Assembly (NCBI RefSeq): GCF_010671605.1
Contig: NZ_JAABOO010000001.1
Coordinates: 1,488,001 to 1,552,000, forward strand
DNA length: 64,000 bases
Origin: Leptobacterium flavescens
GTDB taxonomy: Bacteria > Bacteroidota > Bacteroidia > Flavobacteriales > Flavobacteriaceae
Direction: 5' to 3'
Each line of letters opens with the position of its first letter. Positions within the stretch are counted from its first letter, which is position 1. This document shows, piece after piece, positions 29,200 to 37,552 of this stretch. The notes beneath the pieces are model-generated. The model was not told the origin of the DNA. It saw only the letters and a list, made by a program, of their open reading frames with translations, and did no database searches. The position numbers and the translations under genes were made by a program.

Positions 29200-29772
29200 A
29201 TGCAATTAGACATCAAAGAAATAAGCGCTTCGGCAATGGTTCTCTTTGCCGTGATCGATATAATCGGAAGCATTCCTATTATTATTGGCCTGCGATCTAA
29301 GGTAGGGCATATTCAATCTGAAAAGGCTTCGATCGTTGCTGCCGTTATTATGGTTGCTTTTTTATTTGTGGGAGAAGAGATCCTGAATCTAATAGGCATT
29401 AATGTAAATTCATTTGCCGTAGCCGGGGCCATCATCATTTTTTTCCTCGCCATAGAAATGATCCTCGGAATACGATTGTATAAAGACGATGCGCCGGAAA
29501 CAGCATCTATCGTTCCGCTGGCATTTCCCCTGATAGCAGGAGCAGGAACACTTACCTCTCTCCTTTCGCTGAGAGCGGAATATCACGTTGAAAATATTAT
29601 TGTCGGGATCGTCATCAACATCCTGTTTGTGTATATAGTCCTTAAGATGTCTAAACGGATTGAAAAATTCCTCGGAAAATCGGGAATCGGAGTGATCCGT
29701 AAAATTTTTGGCGTAATTTTGCTGGCAATAGCAGTAAAGCTGTTTACTGAAAATGTTTCTCAATTATTTTAA
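29200..29772 (+). CDS. MarC-family integral membrane protein
   Basis: 190 residues with six hydrophobic helices. MarC/NAAT-type signature elements are present: LFAVIDIIGSIPIIIGL in helix 1, NSFAVAGAIIIFFLAIEMILG, and PLAFPLIAGAGTLTSLLSL. The family's role is poorly defined, and early links of MarC to antibiotic resistance have not held up. The start at 29200 is chosen over an upstream in-frame ATG at 29074, because the latter would overlap the promoters of both divergent genes. The stop overlaps the next start by one base. Confidence 0.85.
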   Translation: MQLDIKEISASAMVLFAVIDIIGSIPIIIGLRSKVGHIQSEKASIVAAVIMVAFLFVGEEILNLIGINVNSFAVAGAIIIFFLAIEMILGIRLYKDDAPETASIVPLAFPLIAGAGTLTSLLSLRAEYHVENIIVGIVINILFVYIVLKMSKRIEKFLGKSGIGVIRKIFGVILLAIAVKLFTENVSQLF

Positions 29773-29993
29773 TGATTTTACAAATGAGAATTTTAACTGT
29801 CATATTGATCGTTCTGGCTGTTTGCCTGATAGGATATAATGTTACCCGTCTGGATTTTAATGCACTTTTTGAAGGAGACAGCATGGTTGCCGTGATCGGG
29901 ATCGTGGCTTCATTATGTGCCATTTTACTCCTTCTTATCTTTACAGTCTCCAAGAAGATAGAGAAGAAGGTAAAAGAAGGGAACCGGGCTTAA
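29772..29993 (+). CDS. Small two-helix membrane protein
   Basis: 73 residues with two transmembrane helices (about 5-21 and 38-58) and a basic tail (KKIEKKVKEGNRA). The ATG overlaps the stop of the MarC-family gene (TAATG), so expression is coupled. A second ATG four codons in is an alternative start. No family recognised. Confidence 0.65.
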   Translation: MILQMRILTVILIVLAVCLIGYNVTRLDFNALFEGDSMVAVIGIVASLCAILLLLIFTVSKKIEKKVKEGNRA

Positions 29994-30001
29994 TCAGTAT
30001 C

Positions 30002-30535
30002 ATGACTAAATGGATCGTACTCTTAAGAGGCATTAATGTAAGCGGGCATAAGCTCATTAAAATGGCACTTTTAAGGGAGATCCTGGAGCAACACGGATTT
30101 AAATCTGTAAAGACCTATATCCAGAGCGGGAATATTGTTTTCGAATCTGAAGAAAGCAATGAAAACCGTACTGCCGGGCATATAGAATCTATTCTTTTAA
30201 AAGAGTTTGGCTATGAGGTTCCTACCATGGCCATAGAGCACAGCTCTTATGCAGAAGTTATAGAAAGAAACCCTTTTAAGGAGCATACTTTCGGAGAACA
30301 CGAAAGGCTTTATGTATCTTTTTTAAAGGAGGCACCATCCGGGGAAGCAAAAGCCGAACTGCAGGCTTTCAGCAATGAGGATGAACGCTTTGTGGTAGGG
30401 AAACAGGAAGTGTATGTGTTATGCAACAAGCTGGCTAAAAAGCTTAACTATTCGAATACTTTTATAGAAAAGAAATTAAAAACAAGGGCTACCACCAGGA
30501 ACTGGAATACGGTAAACAAGATCTATCAATTGTAA
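30002..30535 (+). CDS. DUF1697-family protein
   Basis: 178 residues. Begins WIVLLRGINVSGHKLIKMALLR, the standard opening of DUF1697, with VKTYIQSGNIVFES following. It ends in the conserved KLNYSNTFIEKKLKTRATTRNWNTV. The family has an alpha-beta fold of unknown biochemical function. The start ATG at 30002 gives the conserved N-terminus; the upstream 29 codons overlap the previous gene in another frame. It follows that gene by eight bases, the third gene of the marC operon, and is convergent with the S41 protease gene nine bases away. Confidence 0.85.
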   Translation: MTKWIVLLRGINVSGHKLIKMALLREILEQHGFKSVKTYIQSGNIVFESEESNENRTAGHIESILLKEFGYEVPTMAIEHSSYAEVIERNPFKEHTFGEHERLYVSFLKEAPSGEAKAELQAFSNEDERFVVGKQEVYVLCNKLAKKLNYSNTFIEKKLKTRATTRNWNTVNKIYQL

Positions 30536-30544
30536 AGGGAAAAG

Positions 30545-32164
30545 CTATTCCGAAGCTTCGACGGTCTCTTCTTCATTCTCAGTACTGATCTCAATGACTT
30601 TTCTGATCATCTCATCGTCGTCATCAAGGATCTGTTCGTAGGCATTCGAACCGTAAAGCTGCTCTGCAATGGTGGCTTTCATGTATTTCTTAAGGATCTC
30701 TCCGTATTTCCCGAAATTCATGACCACTCTTCTGGCAGTGGCATATTCGATAAAATCTTCCACAAGCCTGTCATCCAGCTCTACTTCATCAATAAATTGC
30801 TCCTGGTTATAGGCAAAGAAACGGTTTCGGTTCTTATCGAGGTATTCAAAAATAAAATAGGACATAAATCCGGACTCCAGAACAATATTCAGTTGTTCTT
30901 CTTCCCTGCTCTTGGTGAGGGGAACAAACACATCGGGAATGATCCCTCCGCCACCGTAAACGATCTTTCCTCCCGGGGTTCTGAATTTAAGGGAATCTGC
31001 CACTTCAATACTGTCTGCAGACCTCAACTCTCCGTTTTTATATCTTTTGTAGTAATCTTTGTAATAGTCTTCCACCCCGTTTTCATAGGAACGCTGAATG
31101 GATCTCCCCGTCGGGGTATAATATCTTGAGATGGTAAGACGCACCGCCGAACCATCCGGCAACGGCATTTCTCTTTGCACCAGGCCTTTTCCAAAAGACC
31201 TGCGTCCCACGATCGTACCTTTATCATTATCCTGAAGGGCACCGGCAACGATCTCACTGGCAGAAGCCGAGCGTTCATTGATCAATACATAGACATGGCC
31301 CTTTTCAAAATCGCCTTTTTTAGTAGCAAAGCTCCTTTCGATGGTTCCTTTCTTGTTCTTCGTAAAGAGGATCAGTTTATCGTCTTCCAGGAACTCGTCG
31401 GCCATCTGCTCTGCAATCCCCAGGTAACCTCCCGGGTTATCCCTCAGGTCCAGAGCCAATTTTTTCGCCCCCTGTGCTTTAAGTTTCATAAGGGCCGATT
31501 TGAACTCCCTGTATGTAGATTCAGCAAAGCGGTTTACTTTTATATATCCCAGGTCATCGGTCAGCATATAATGAGCATCAACACTTTTGATAGGAACATT
31601 GGCTCTTTTAACCTTAACCTCAAGGTTTTCTGCGGTTTCCTTCCTGTAGATCCCTAAGGTAACCGGTGTTCCGGCCTTCCCCTTAAGTTTCCCAACGATC
31701 TCCTCGCTCTTTAATTCCTTTCCGAAAAGAGCTTCCCCGTTAGCGGTAAGGATACGGTCTCCCGCCTTTATTCCTTCCACTATACTCGGACCTCCTTCTA
31801 TGGCCCTGATAACAGAGATAGTATCTTTATACATATAAAAGCTGATCCCGATCCCTACAAAATCTCCTTTCATATTATCACTTTCCCTTTCCATATCCTT
31901 TTTGGGAATATAAACGGAATGCGGATCGAGTTTATCGAGGATATTATTTACCGTAACATCTACAATACTATCGGTATTTACATCGTCTACATATTCGTAA
32001 TCGATATAATCTATAAGCCTGTTAAGCTTGTCTTTTTTAGAATTTGTTGTAAAGAGTTTTTCCGGGCTGTCGTCGAAATGAAGTTTCCCGCCAATAAAGA
32101 TCCCGGCCGCTAATGCTGCAGCTATAATAAGCGGGAGCCAAAAATAGTTCTTCCTGTTCACCAT
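30545..32164 (-). CDS. C-terminal processing peptidase, S41 family
   Basis: 539 residues. An N-terminal membrane helix or signal (WLPLIIAAALAAGIFIGG) is followed by a PDZ domain (about 90-175, GIGISFYMYKDTISVIRAI, GDRILTANGEALFG). The S41 Ser/Lys catalytic domain has the Ser in NERSASASEIVAGALQD and the Lys in GRRSFGKGLVQ. A C-terminal helical extension is also present. It is expected to act in the periplasm, trimming protein C-termini. It starts three bases after the dCMP deaminase stop, so the two share a transcript although their functions look unrelated. Confidence 0.93.
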   Translation of the reverse strand: MVNRKNYFWLPLIIAAALAAGIFIGGKLHFDDSPEKLFTTNSKKDKLNRLIDYIDYEYVDDVNTDSIVDVTVNNILDKLDPHSVYIPKKDMERESDNMKGDFVGIGISFYMYKDTISVIRAIEGGPSIVEGIKAGDRILTANGEALFGKELKSEEIVGKLKGKAGTPVTLGIYRKETAENLEVKVKRANVPIKSVDAHYMLTDDLGYIKVNRFAESTYREFKSALMKLKAQGAKKLALDLRDNPGGYLGIAEQMADEFLEDDKLILFTKNKKGTIERSFATKKGDFEKGHVYVLINERSASASEIVAGALQDNDKGTIVGRRSFGKGLVQREMPLPDGSAVRLTISRYYTPTGRSIQRSYENGVEDYYKDYYKRYKNGELRSADSIEVADSLKFRTPGGKIVYGGGGIIPDVFVPLTKSREEEQLNIVLESGFMSYFIFEYLDKNRNRFFAYNQEQFIDEVELDDRLVEDFIEYATARRVVMNFGKYGEILKKYMKATIAEQLYGSNAYEQILDDDDEMIRKVIEISTENEEETVEASE

Positions 32165-32167
32165 AGT

Positions 32168-32599
32168 TCAATCATCAAGATGGGGAATATGTTTTAATTC
32201 AACGCCAGCTTTCGCCAGAAATTGTAAACCCGAATCATCTTTATATGCCTGCTGATACACTACCCTTCTTATTCCCGCCTGATGTACAAGCTTACTGCAC
32301 TCCTTACAGGGAGACAGGGTAATATAGAGGGTGGCGTCCTCACAGGATTGCGTAGAGGCTGCTACTTTTAGAATGGCATTGGCCTCGGCATGTAATACAT
32401 ACCATTTTGTATAGCCTTCTTCATCCTCGCAAACATTTTCAAATCCGGTAGGAGTACCGTTATATCCGTCAGAAATGATCATTCTGTCTTTTACAATAAT
32501 CGCGCCAACCTGTTTTCTTTTGCAATGGGAGAGTTTTCCCCATTCTCTCGCCATTTTTAAGTAAGCTTTATCGTATCGTTCCTGTTTTTTTCCTGACAT
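32168..32599 (-). CDS. dCMP deaminase (ComEB-like)
   Basis: 143 residues. Zinc-dependent cytidine/deoxycytidylate deaminase fold. Motif 1 reads LHAEANAI and motif 2 reads LSPCKECSKL (PCxxC). SHCKRKQVGAIIVKDRMIIS with DGYNGTPTGFENVCEDE is typical of dCMP deaminases. It would supply dUMP for dTMP synthesis. It is the first gene of a two-gene operon with the S41 protease. Confidence 0.9.
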   Translation of the reverse strand: MSGKKQERYDKAYLKMAREWGKLSHCKRKQVGAIIVKDRMIISDGYNGTPTGFENVCEDEEGYTKWYVLHAEANAILKVAASTQSCEDATLYITLSPCKECSKLVHQAGIRRVVYQQAYKDDSGLQFLAKAGVELKHIPHLDD

Positions 32600-32684
32600 A
32601 AATGGTACTGCCTAAGCTGTTAAACGAATATATAAGGTTCTGAGGGCATTATCAAGCTGCCGACTTGTAAATTTATGCTAAAAT

Positions 32685-33269
32685 TTAAAACGGCCAGGTC
32701 TCTCTAAGCATCGGAATAACAAATCCCAGGACAATTCCGGAAACCACCAGGATCCATTCCTTTTTGCTAAACCTGAAAATACTGTGCGCTACAAAACTCA
32801 GCACCAGTACAATTAAAACCACAATTACCTGTGCGGCCTCTATCCCCAGTGCAAACTCCAGGGTAGGTAACAGTTTACTGTCTGCCGCTGCCACGATCTG
32901 CCGGAAATAGTTAGAAAACCCGAAGCCGTGTATCAGCCCGAAAAAGAGGGTCGTAAAAAAGGTAACTCCCCATTTTTCTTTGGCATTCACCTTCCCGGCT
33001 GTAAAAATATTGAACACAGCAGTGATAAAAATTGTCAAAGGTATCAAGAATTCTATCAACCTCACACTAAAGCTCACTATGTTATATACGGAGAGAAGCA
33101 GGGAAAAGGTATGACCGATCGTAAAAATTGTTACCAGCCAGATTACACGCTTCCAGTCCTTAAAGGCATACGGAATGGTAAGGGCAACAAAAAAGAGTAC
33201 ATGATCATAGGCATCGATATCCAGGACATGAGTCAGTCCTAACTTGAAATAAAACCAGAATTGCGACAT
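32685..33269 (-). CDS. HupE/UreJ-family membrane protein
   Basis: 194 residues with six or seven helices. Family hallmarks: GLTHVLDIDAYDHVLFFVAL near the N-terminus, FTIGHTFSLLLS, and GLIHGFGFSN. These histidine motifs fit a divalent-metal permease role, nickel or cobalt in UreJ/HupE relatives. No urease or hydrogenase genes are nearby, so the substrate is open. A CAAACATA (-7 box, minus strand) lies at 33292-33299, 22 bases upstream of the ATG. Confidence 0.88.
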   Translation of the reverse strand: MSQFWFYFKLGLTHVLDIDAYDHVLFFVALTIPYAFKDWKRVIWLVTIFTIGHTFSLLLSVYNIVSFSVRLIEFLIPLTIFITAVFNIFTAGKVNAKEKWGVTFFTTLFFGLIHGFGFSNYFRQIVAAADSKLLPTLEFALGIEAAQVIVVLIVLVLSFVAHSIFRFSKKEWILVVSGIVLGFVIPMLRETWPF

Positions 33270-33291
33270 TTTTTATTTGTTTGAGGAATCC

Positions 33292-33299
33292 CAAACATA
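33292..33299 (-). promoter_or_regulatory. Putative -7 box of the HupE gene
   Basis: TATGTTTG on the minus strand, ending 22 bases before the ATG at 33269. It also lies just past the stop of the precursor-peptide gene. No -33 TTG at the ideal distance. Confidence 0.45.
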
Positions 33300-33368
33300 C
33301 GACAAAAAAATAAGATGCGGGAGGTGAAAAAGGCGGGAATAAAATTCCCCGCCCTCTATGTAAATTGT

Positions 33369-33578
33369 TTAAAATCCTAGTCCCGGAACGGGTGCAGATC
33401 CATCGGGGCAAATGGCGTCACAATCAACTATCTCAATTTCCTCATTTCCTGACCTTCCTACTACTATACAACCACAACCTTCGGCCGGTGGCGGAAAAGG
33501 AAAGCCTCCCCCTACTTTTTTAAGTTCTTCTTTGTTTAGCGTTCTTGCGCCCTTCAGTTTTAAAATGTTCTTTAACAT
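33369..33578 (-). CDS. Double-glycine-leader peptide, candidate RiPP or bacteriocin precursor
   Basis: 69 residues. The leader contains LKGARTLNKEELKKVGGG, matching the Bacteroidetes pattern of a short Leu/Lys leader with LNKEE and a GG cleavage site at residues 23-25. The predicted core of about 44 residues holds four cysteines (CGC and CDAIC), a proline run (FPFPPP) and Gly-rich ends, suggesting disulfide or enzymatic cross-links. The family is exported and cleaved by C39-peptidase ABC transporters, but none is in the window. No modification enzyme is adjacent. Such genes are often orphan in flavobacteria. A signalling or antibacterial role is possible and unproven. Confidence 0.7.
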   Translation of the reverse strand: MLKNILKLKGARTLNKEELKKVGGGFPFPPPAEGCGCIVVGRSGNEEIEIVDCDAICPDGSAPVPGLGF

Positions 33579-33831
33579 TTCTAATAAAATTTAAAGTTTT
33601 AGTAATACCTGAACAATTATAGACACTCAGGCCCTGTGTCTGTATTGTTCTGTTGAGAGGGCTAACAATATGAATGGAAAAATAAGGCAGCAGGCAGCTG
33701 CTTCTTAACAAAAATACAGAATTTTCCTTATTTGTGTATTATGTCTTTTTTAACACCGGAAGATATGTGTTTGGGGATGGCATTCGGGAAAAAGTTTTAA
33801 TTTAGCAGTGGTAATAAAAACGATTTGGCTT

Positions 33832-34650
33832 ATGAAAAAAATTACGCTATTTACTTTAATGTTACTATGTACCGGCTTCCTGGCCCATGCCCAGAAGAAG
33901 AAGGAACTATTGGAAGAGATCGAACAACTGAGATCAAAACTTCAGAACACGGAAACGGCCCTCGCAGAGTCTCAGAAGAATGAAAAGATAAGCTCGGCCA
34001 AATTATCATCTGCAGAAGAGCAACTCACCAGTCTTAAGGAAACCAATGCCTCTCTACTGAGCAACCTGAACAACTTTACGGAAGTATCCAAAAAGAAATC
34101 GGATAATGTTAGTAAAACCCTGGAGAGTCTAAGGGAAAAAGAAAGGCAGTTAAAAGTGATCAACGATGCGCTATCCTCTAATGACTCCATTAAACTGGCA
34201 GTGTTTTCGGCCTTTAAGAATGCGGTGGGAGCGGATGCTCAGATCGGGATCAAGGGAGGTGTGATCATGATCAATATTTCCAATACGCTGCTTTTTGGTG
34301 ATAACGACAAAAATTATATGGTTGAGGATAAGGCCAAAGGTCTTCTTGAACGTATAGGAACTGCACTTAATAACAGTCCGGATATAAAGATCACCATAGA
34401 GGGTAACAGTAATGCTCTGGAGTTTAAAGACAAGTCTTTGCTGGACAACTGGGATCTGAGCGCCAGACAGGCCGCCTCGGTGGTAAGGGTTCTGGAAACC
34501 GATTATAAGGTAGATCCCAAACGTATGGATGCCATGGGAAAAAGTCAGTACGGATCGGATGCGCTGAGTATCGAAACCTCAACCCGTATAGTTATTCATC
34601 CTAAGTTTGATGAATTCTACAGCCTGATCCGGGAGAATATGAAGAATTAG
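33832..34650 (+). CDS. OmpA-family cell-envelope protein with coiled coil
   Basis: 272 residues. The signal peptide ends at FLAHAQ. A long charged coiled coil (about 22-115, ELLEEIEQLRSKLQ onward) precedes a C-terminal OmpA-like peptidoglycan-binding domain (about 145-265). That domain contains ITIEGNSNALEF, DNWDLSARQAASVVRVLE and KRMDAMGKSQYG, though the first motif departs from the usual EGHTD. It is likely anchored to the outer membrane or free in the periplasm, bridging to the cell wall. The ATG at 33832 is preferred over 33808, because eight codons before the signal peptide would disrupt it. Confidence 0.88.
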   Translation: MKKITLFTLMLLCTGFLAHAQKKKELLEEIEQLRSKLQNTETALAESQKNEKISSAKLSSAEEQLTSLKETNASLLSNLNNFTEVSKKKSDNVSKTLESLREKERQLKVINDALSSNDSIKLAVFSAFKNAVGADAQIGIKGGVIMINISNTLLFGDNDKNYMVEDKAKGLLERIGTALNNSPDIKITIEGNSNALEFKDKSLLDNWDLSARQAASVVRVLETDYKVDPKRMDAMGKSQYGSDALSIETSTRIVIHPKFDEFYSLIRENMKN

Positions 34651-34668
34651 CCCCGATAGCTATCGGGG
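34651..34668 (+). terminator. Perfect palindrome after the OmpA-like gene
   Basis: CCCCGATAGCTATCGGGG begins directly after the stop codon. It can form a stem but lacks a T run, so it may be a dispersed palindromic repeat rather than a true terminator. A close relative lies at 36482. Confidence 0.5.
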
Positions 34669-35007
34669 TGGGGAATGTTGGGTTTTAAATTTTAAATTCC
34701 AGGCATCAAATTCCAAATTCCAGTTCTTATACCATTAGGATTTTATTTCGAGTTTCTGGTTTTAGGTTTCATGTTATATAACCTAACAATCACCTTTGTG
34801 CTCCGCCCGCGTGCCGCAAAAGCTTGTGTCTCCACTAAAGTTTGTGCCTTGGCTAAAGCTACGGCGACATGCAGACGATGACATGTGGATAGCGGAGGAG
34901 TATCAAATTCAGAAGTGAGAAATGTTGAATTTTAAGTGTTGAATGTTAAATATTTGACATTCGAGCTAAATGCTAATTGCTAACAACCAACAACCACTTA
35001 CTAACAA
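34669..35007. repeat. Gap with degenerate repeats, no gene
   Basis: Short imperfect direct repeats (AAATTCCA units near 34700, GTTGAAT/GTTAAAT units near 34925, ACAACCA/CTAACAA near 34980) plus a degenerate GC-rich block containing CTCCGC and GCGGAG. No coding frame is supported. It resembles the repeat-rich gap at 56.5 kb. Confidence 0.5.
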
Positions 35008-35883
35008 CTAAACCGATCCTTCGGCATTCTTTCTGCTTCTGACCATTTCGCGGTATTTTGCGGGAGTGGTTCCCGTATGTTTTTTAAAAGTGCTGTAGAA
35101 AGTGCCTTCGGTATTAAAGCCTACTTCCTTACCTACAACCGAGATCTTATAACGGCCAAAGCCCGGGCTACTTAGTATTTTTTTGGCCTCTTCCACTCTG
35201 TAGCTATTGACAAAGTCGATGAATTTTTTGCCTGTAACCTGATTGATCAGCTTGGAAAGAGTAGAGGTATTGGTCTCCAGTTTTTTGGCAAGCAGGTACA
35301 TGCTGAGATCACCGTCTTTATAGATCTTTCTTTCCTCCATGTCTTTCCTTAACTTTTTAAACAGCGGATGCTTATCGGTATAAAAAACACCTCTTACCCT
35401 TCGTTTCGGCTCCACCATCCTGGCAAAATCGGATTTTACTGACCAGTTCTCCAGTTTTTTAAAGTTTTGCAGCAGTTCCCTTACCTCTATAAGGTGATCA
35501 TTGATAAGGATGCCATTCTGCTCCCAGCCACGGTCTTCCAACAGCTTTGTATCTTCTGAGGAAGGGGTGATAAGGATACGGTGGTCTATGATATAATACC
35601 TGCGATGGAAATAACCGTAACTGAGCTTCCCGCCCTTTTCGGCAAAAACCTTAAGGGATTGGTATACGGATGCATTCATTCCCCCTTTCGGAAGGATAAT
35701 ACGTATGTCAAGGCCCTGGTCCAGTTTGTTTATCAGAATGTCCATAAGTTCACTATCGGTGATACGCAGTTCTACCACATAAATGGCAAACTGGGCCTTT
35801 TTAAGCTGATCCCAGATCGTCTGTCTTATATTCTTTCTGATAATATGTCCGGATCCTAGCATACGCTTACTTCTGATTCTCAC
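35008..35883 (-). CDS. AraC-family regulator with N-terminal phospholipase-D-like domain
   Basis: 291 residues. About residues 10-135 resemble a single PLD-like module with a half-site HRRYYIID followed by HRILITPS. His93, Arg95 (in place of Lys), Asp100 and Ser108 occupy the HxKxxxxD...S positions. The C-terminal AraC-type DNA-binding domain (about 190-285) includes LETNTSTLSKLINQVTGKKF and the signature GFNTEGTFYSTFKKHTGTTPAKYREM. Only one HKD half-site is present, so catalysis would need dimerisation, or the domain may bind a ligand or nucleic acid. It is divergent from an XRE regulator across a 24-bp palindrome. Confidence 0.8.
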   Translation of the reverse strand: MRIRSKRMLGSGHIIRKNIRQTIWDQLKKAQFAIYVVELRITDSELMDILINKLDQGLDIRIILPKGGMNASVYQSLKVFAEKGGKLSYGYFHRRYYIIDHRILITPSSEDTKLLEDRGWEQNGILINDHLIEVRELLQNFKKLENWSVKSDFARMVEPKRRVRGVFYTDKHPLFKKLRKDMEERKIYKDGDLSMYLLAKKLETNTSTLSKLINQVTGKKFIDFVNSYRVEEAKKILSSPGFGRYKISVVGKEVGFNTEGTFYSTFKKHTGTTPAKYREMVRSRKNAEGSV

Positions 35884-35949
35884 AACAACTGATATTCCCT
35901 TTGCTCACTTCAACCGGCCTTTCTTGGATTTTTCTGTTTTTTTAGTTAA

Positions 35950-35973
35950 AAAATAGGCAAATTTGCCTATTTT
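35950..35973. promoter_or_regulatory. 24-bp perfect palindrome, candidate operator
   Basis: A self-complementary 24-mer centred on GGCAAATTTGCC with A/T flanks. It lies between the divergent PLD-AraC (67 bases from its start) and XRE (31 bases from its start) genes. Its position and symmetry suggest a binding site for one of these two regulators. Confidence 0.6.
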
Positions 35974-36003
35974 ATTGTATCCTGAGTCCACGAATTTTAC
36001 TTT

Positions 36004-36246
36004 GTGGAGTATTTAAAGGATAAGGCCCTCTTGGAGGCATTCGGCAACAACCTAAGGAGATTACGGAAAGAAAAGGGGTTTACACAGGAAAAACTCGCTT
36101 TTGAGATCGGTATAGAGATCTCTCAGATCAGCAGGATAGAAAGAGGGATCCTCAATACTTCCGTCAGTACCGCCAATGCCATATCCAAAGCGCTTAAAGT
36201 TCCGATCAGGGAACTTTTCGATTTCGACAGGGATCGGCTTTCCTAA
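36004..36246 (+). CDS. XRE-family helix-turn-helix regulator, GTG start
   Basis: 80 residues. Single HTH_3 domain: FGNNLRRLRKEKGFTQEKLA, IEISQISRIERG and STANAISKALKVPIRELF. This is the form of compact repressors. An in-frame stop at 35983 leaves GTG at 36004 as the only usual initiator. It is divergent from the PLD-AraC gene with the palindrome just upstream, so autoregulation is likely. No toxin or phage genes adjoin it. Confidence 0.85.
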   Translation: MEYLKDKALLEAFGNNLRRLRKEKGFTQEKLAFEIGIEISQISRIERGILNTSVSTANAISKALKVPIRELFDFDRDRLS

Positions 36247-36430
36247 AAACCACAGATCCACCCTTCAATCCCACTTCAACTTTAAAATTCTTCTGTACAA
36301 CAATAAGTTACAAGTTTCTTTTTGTGTAAATATAGTAAATTTCCTCTTAATAAACGTAAAAAATTACTTTTCTTGTAAGTTTTTACCTATTTTCTAATAA
36401 TAATCTTATAGAATACTACCATTTCCTATG

Positions 36431-36520
36431 TTAGTGCTCGTCTATGGCTAGTATAAGCTCTTAAAGATCCCGTTGGTGCAGTCCCGATAACTATCGGGAT
36501 GTAATCCGTGTCACAATAGG
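36431..36520. repeat. Array spacer 0
   Basis: GCTCGTCTATGGCTAG then TAAAGAT (36436-36468) resemble the first block of the later spacers. The 8-bp hairpin TCCCGATA / TATCGGGA (36482-36499) takes the place of the terminator. AATCCGTG followed by AATAGG (36503-36520) resembles the third block. It is the most divergent copy. Confidence 0.55.
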
Positions 36521-36715
36521 TTTAATCATTGAGTAAAATATCATTATATGGTTTCCCTTCTCCCAGGTGGGAGAAGGTCAGCCTGCTCGCAGGTCGGGAT
36601 GAGGGGCAGGCAGGTAATCTTTCTATCCTATGACAAATTCATCAAAAGCCACCTTCAAAAGAGGATAAGAAAAAATATTTAATACATGTAGATTTATTCT
36701 TTCAAAAATCCGTAA

Positions 36716-36723
36716 TAATTTTG
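36716..36723 (+). promoter_or_regulatory. Putative -7 box of the 36811 lipoprotein gene
   Basis: TAATTTTG matching TAnnTTTG, 87 bases before the ATG, which would give an untranslated leader of roughly 80 bases. Confidence 0.4.
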
Positions 36724-36810
36724 TGGTTTATCATCAGCCAATACTTATAATTAGTAGGTATCTTGTGCATATTGAAAACACAATTGTATTAACCCAAAAA
36801 CTTTAGTAAA

Positions 36811-37494
36811 ATGAAATTAAAATTGTTTCAATTGTTATTAGTATTATTGGTGCTAAGCTATTCATGTACCAACGAAAGCAATGTTGAAGAAGATCTATTA
36901 ACTTCTCCTCCAGGCAATATTGAAGGTGTAGTTACCCCAAATCTTCCCGGGCCCAGTAGCGGCGGGATAGGGGTAATAGGCGTCATTTTTGAGGATGTTG
37001 CCTGTTTTAACAGTCAGGGGATCCTGGGCTATCGGTATAAACTTCATGCCGCAGCCATAGAAGGGACAAAACCCTACGACAGAATCGTGCATATCTCCGT
37101 TATTAAAACCACGAATGGTATATCCAGTGAAATAGAAGGGAAATCCCTTCTTATACCGGCAAATGCACATTCATCGGAAGCTGTATATGTGTTTACAAAT
37201 ATTCACACCTATGCTATCGGAGCTGTTCAGGTGTGGGTAGACTCTATAGTAAGAGCAGATGGTGCTCCGGATGCTACCGTTTATACTACATATAACGGTA
37301 ACTATACCATAAATAATTGCTTTGAAACCAATACCGGAGGCGGAGGTAGTCCATGCGGAAGTGGTGTCGGTGAAAGTGGTGGTCCTGGCGAGACCGGTAG
37401 TAACGATGCGGATGGAGATGGTATTTGTTCCGGAATAGATCCCAACGATAATGATCCTTGTATTCCAGGACCCAGCCCTGCCTGTAACAGTTAA
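36811..37494 (+). CDS. Lipoprotein of unknown function with acidic calcium-loop tail
   Basis: 227 residues. The lipobox is LSYSCTNES. The central part (about 45-170) is beta-rich with no family recognised. The C-terminus is Gly-rich and ends in a thrombospondin type 3-like loop (DADGDGICSGIDPNDNDPC), which usually binds calcium. Likely on the outer membrane or cell surface. It sits between spacers 0 and A of the cassette array but is less AT-rich than the cassette genes, so array membership is uncertain. Confidence 0.65.
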   Translation: MKLKLFQLLLVLLVLSYSCTNESNVEEDLLTSPPGNIEGVVTPNLPGPSSGGIGVIGVIFEDVACFNSQGILGYRYKLHAAAIEGTKPYDRIVHISVIKTTNGISSEIEGKSLLIPANAHSSEAVYVFTNIHTYAIGAVQVWVDSIVRADGAPDATVYTTYNGNYTINNCFETNTGGGGSPCGSGVGESGGPGETGSNDADGDGICSGIDPNDNDPCIPGPSPACNS

Positions 37495-37552
37495 AAGAAA
37501 CACAGATTTTATCTGAAGAGCAGCTAATCTTTAGCCTGGTCATAAAATTCAA

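Larger units (their letters stand above)
36247..36810. repeat. Gene-free gap with palindromic repeats and first array spacer
   Basis: It contains a degenerate spacer of the cassette array (36431-36520). It also contains a perfect inverted repeat CCTTCTCCCA / TGGGAGAAGG (36556-36577) followed by CCTGC/GCAGG; this motif recurs at 61328. TAATTTTG at 36716-36723 is a possible promoter box for the next gene. No ORF is supported. Confidence 0.6.

Noticed and set aside
33520-33711. 63-residue frame overlapping the GG-leader peptide gene
   Set aside because: It is out of frame with the better-supported precursor and has no recognisable features.
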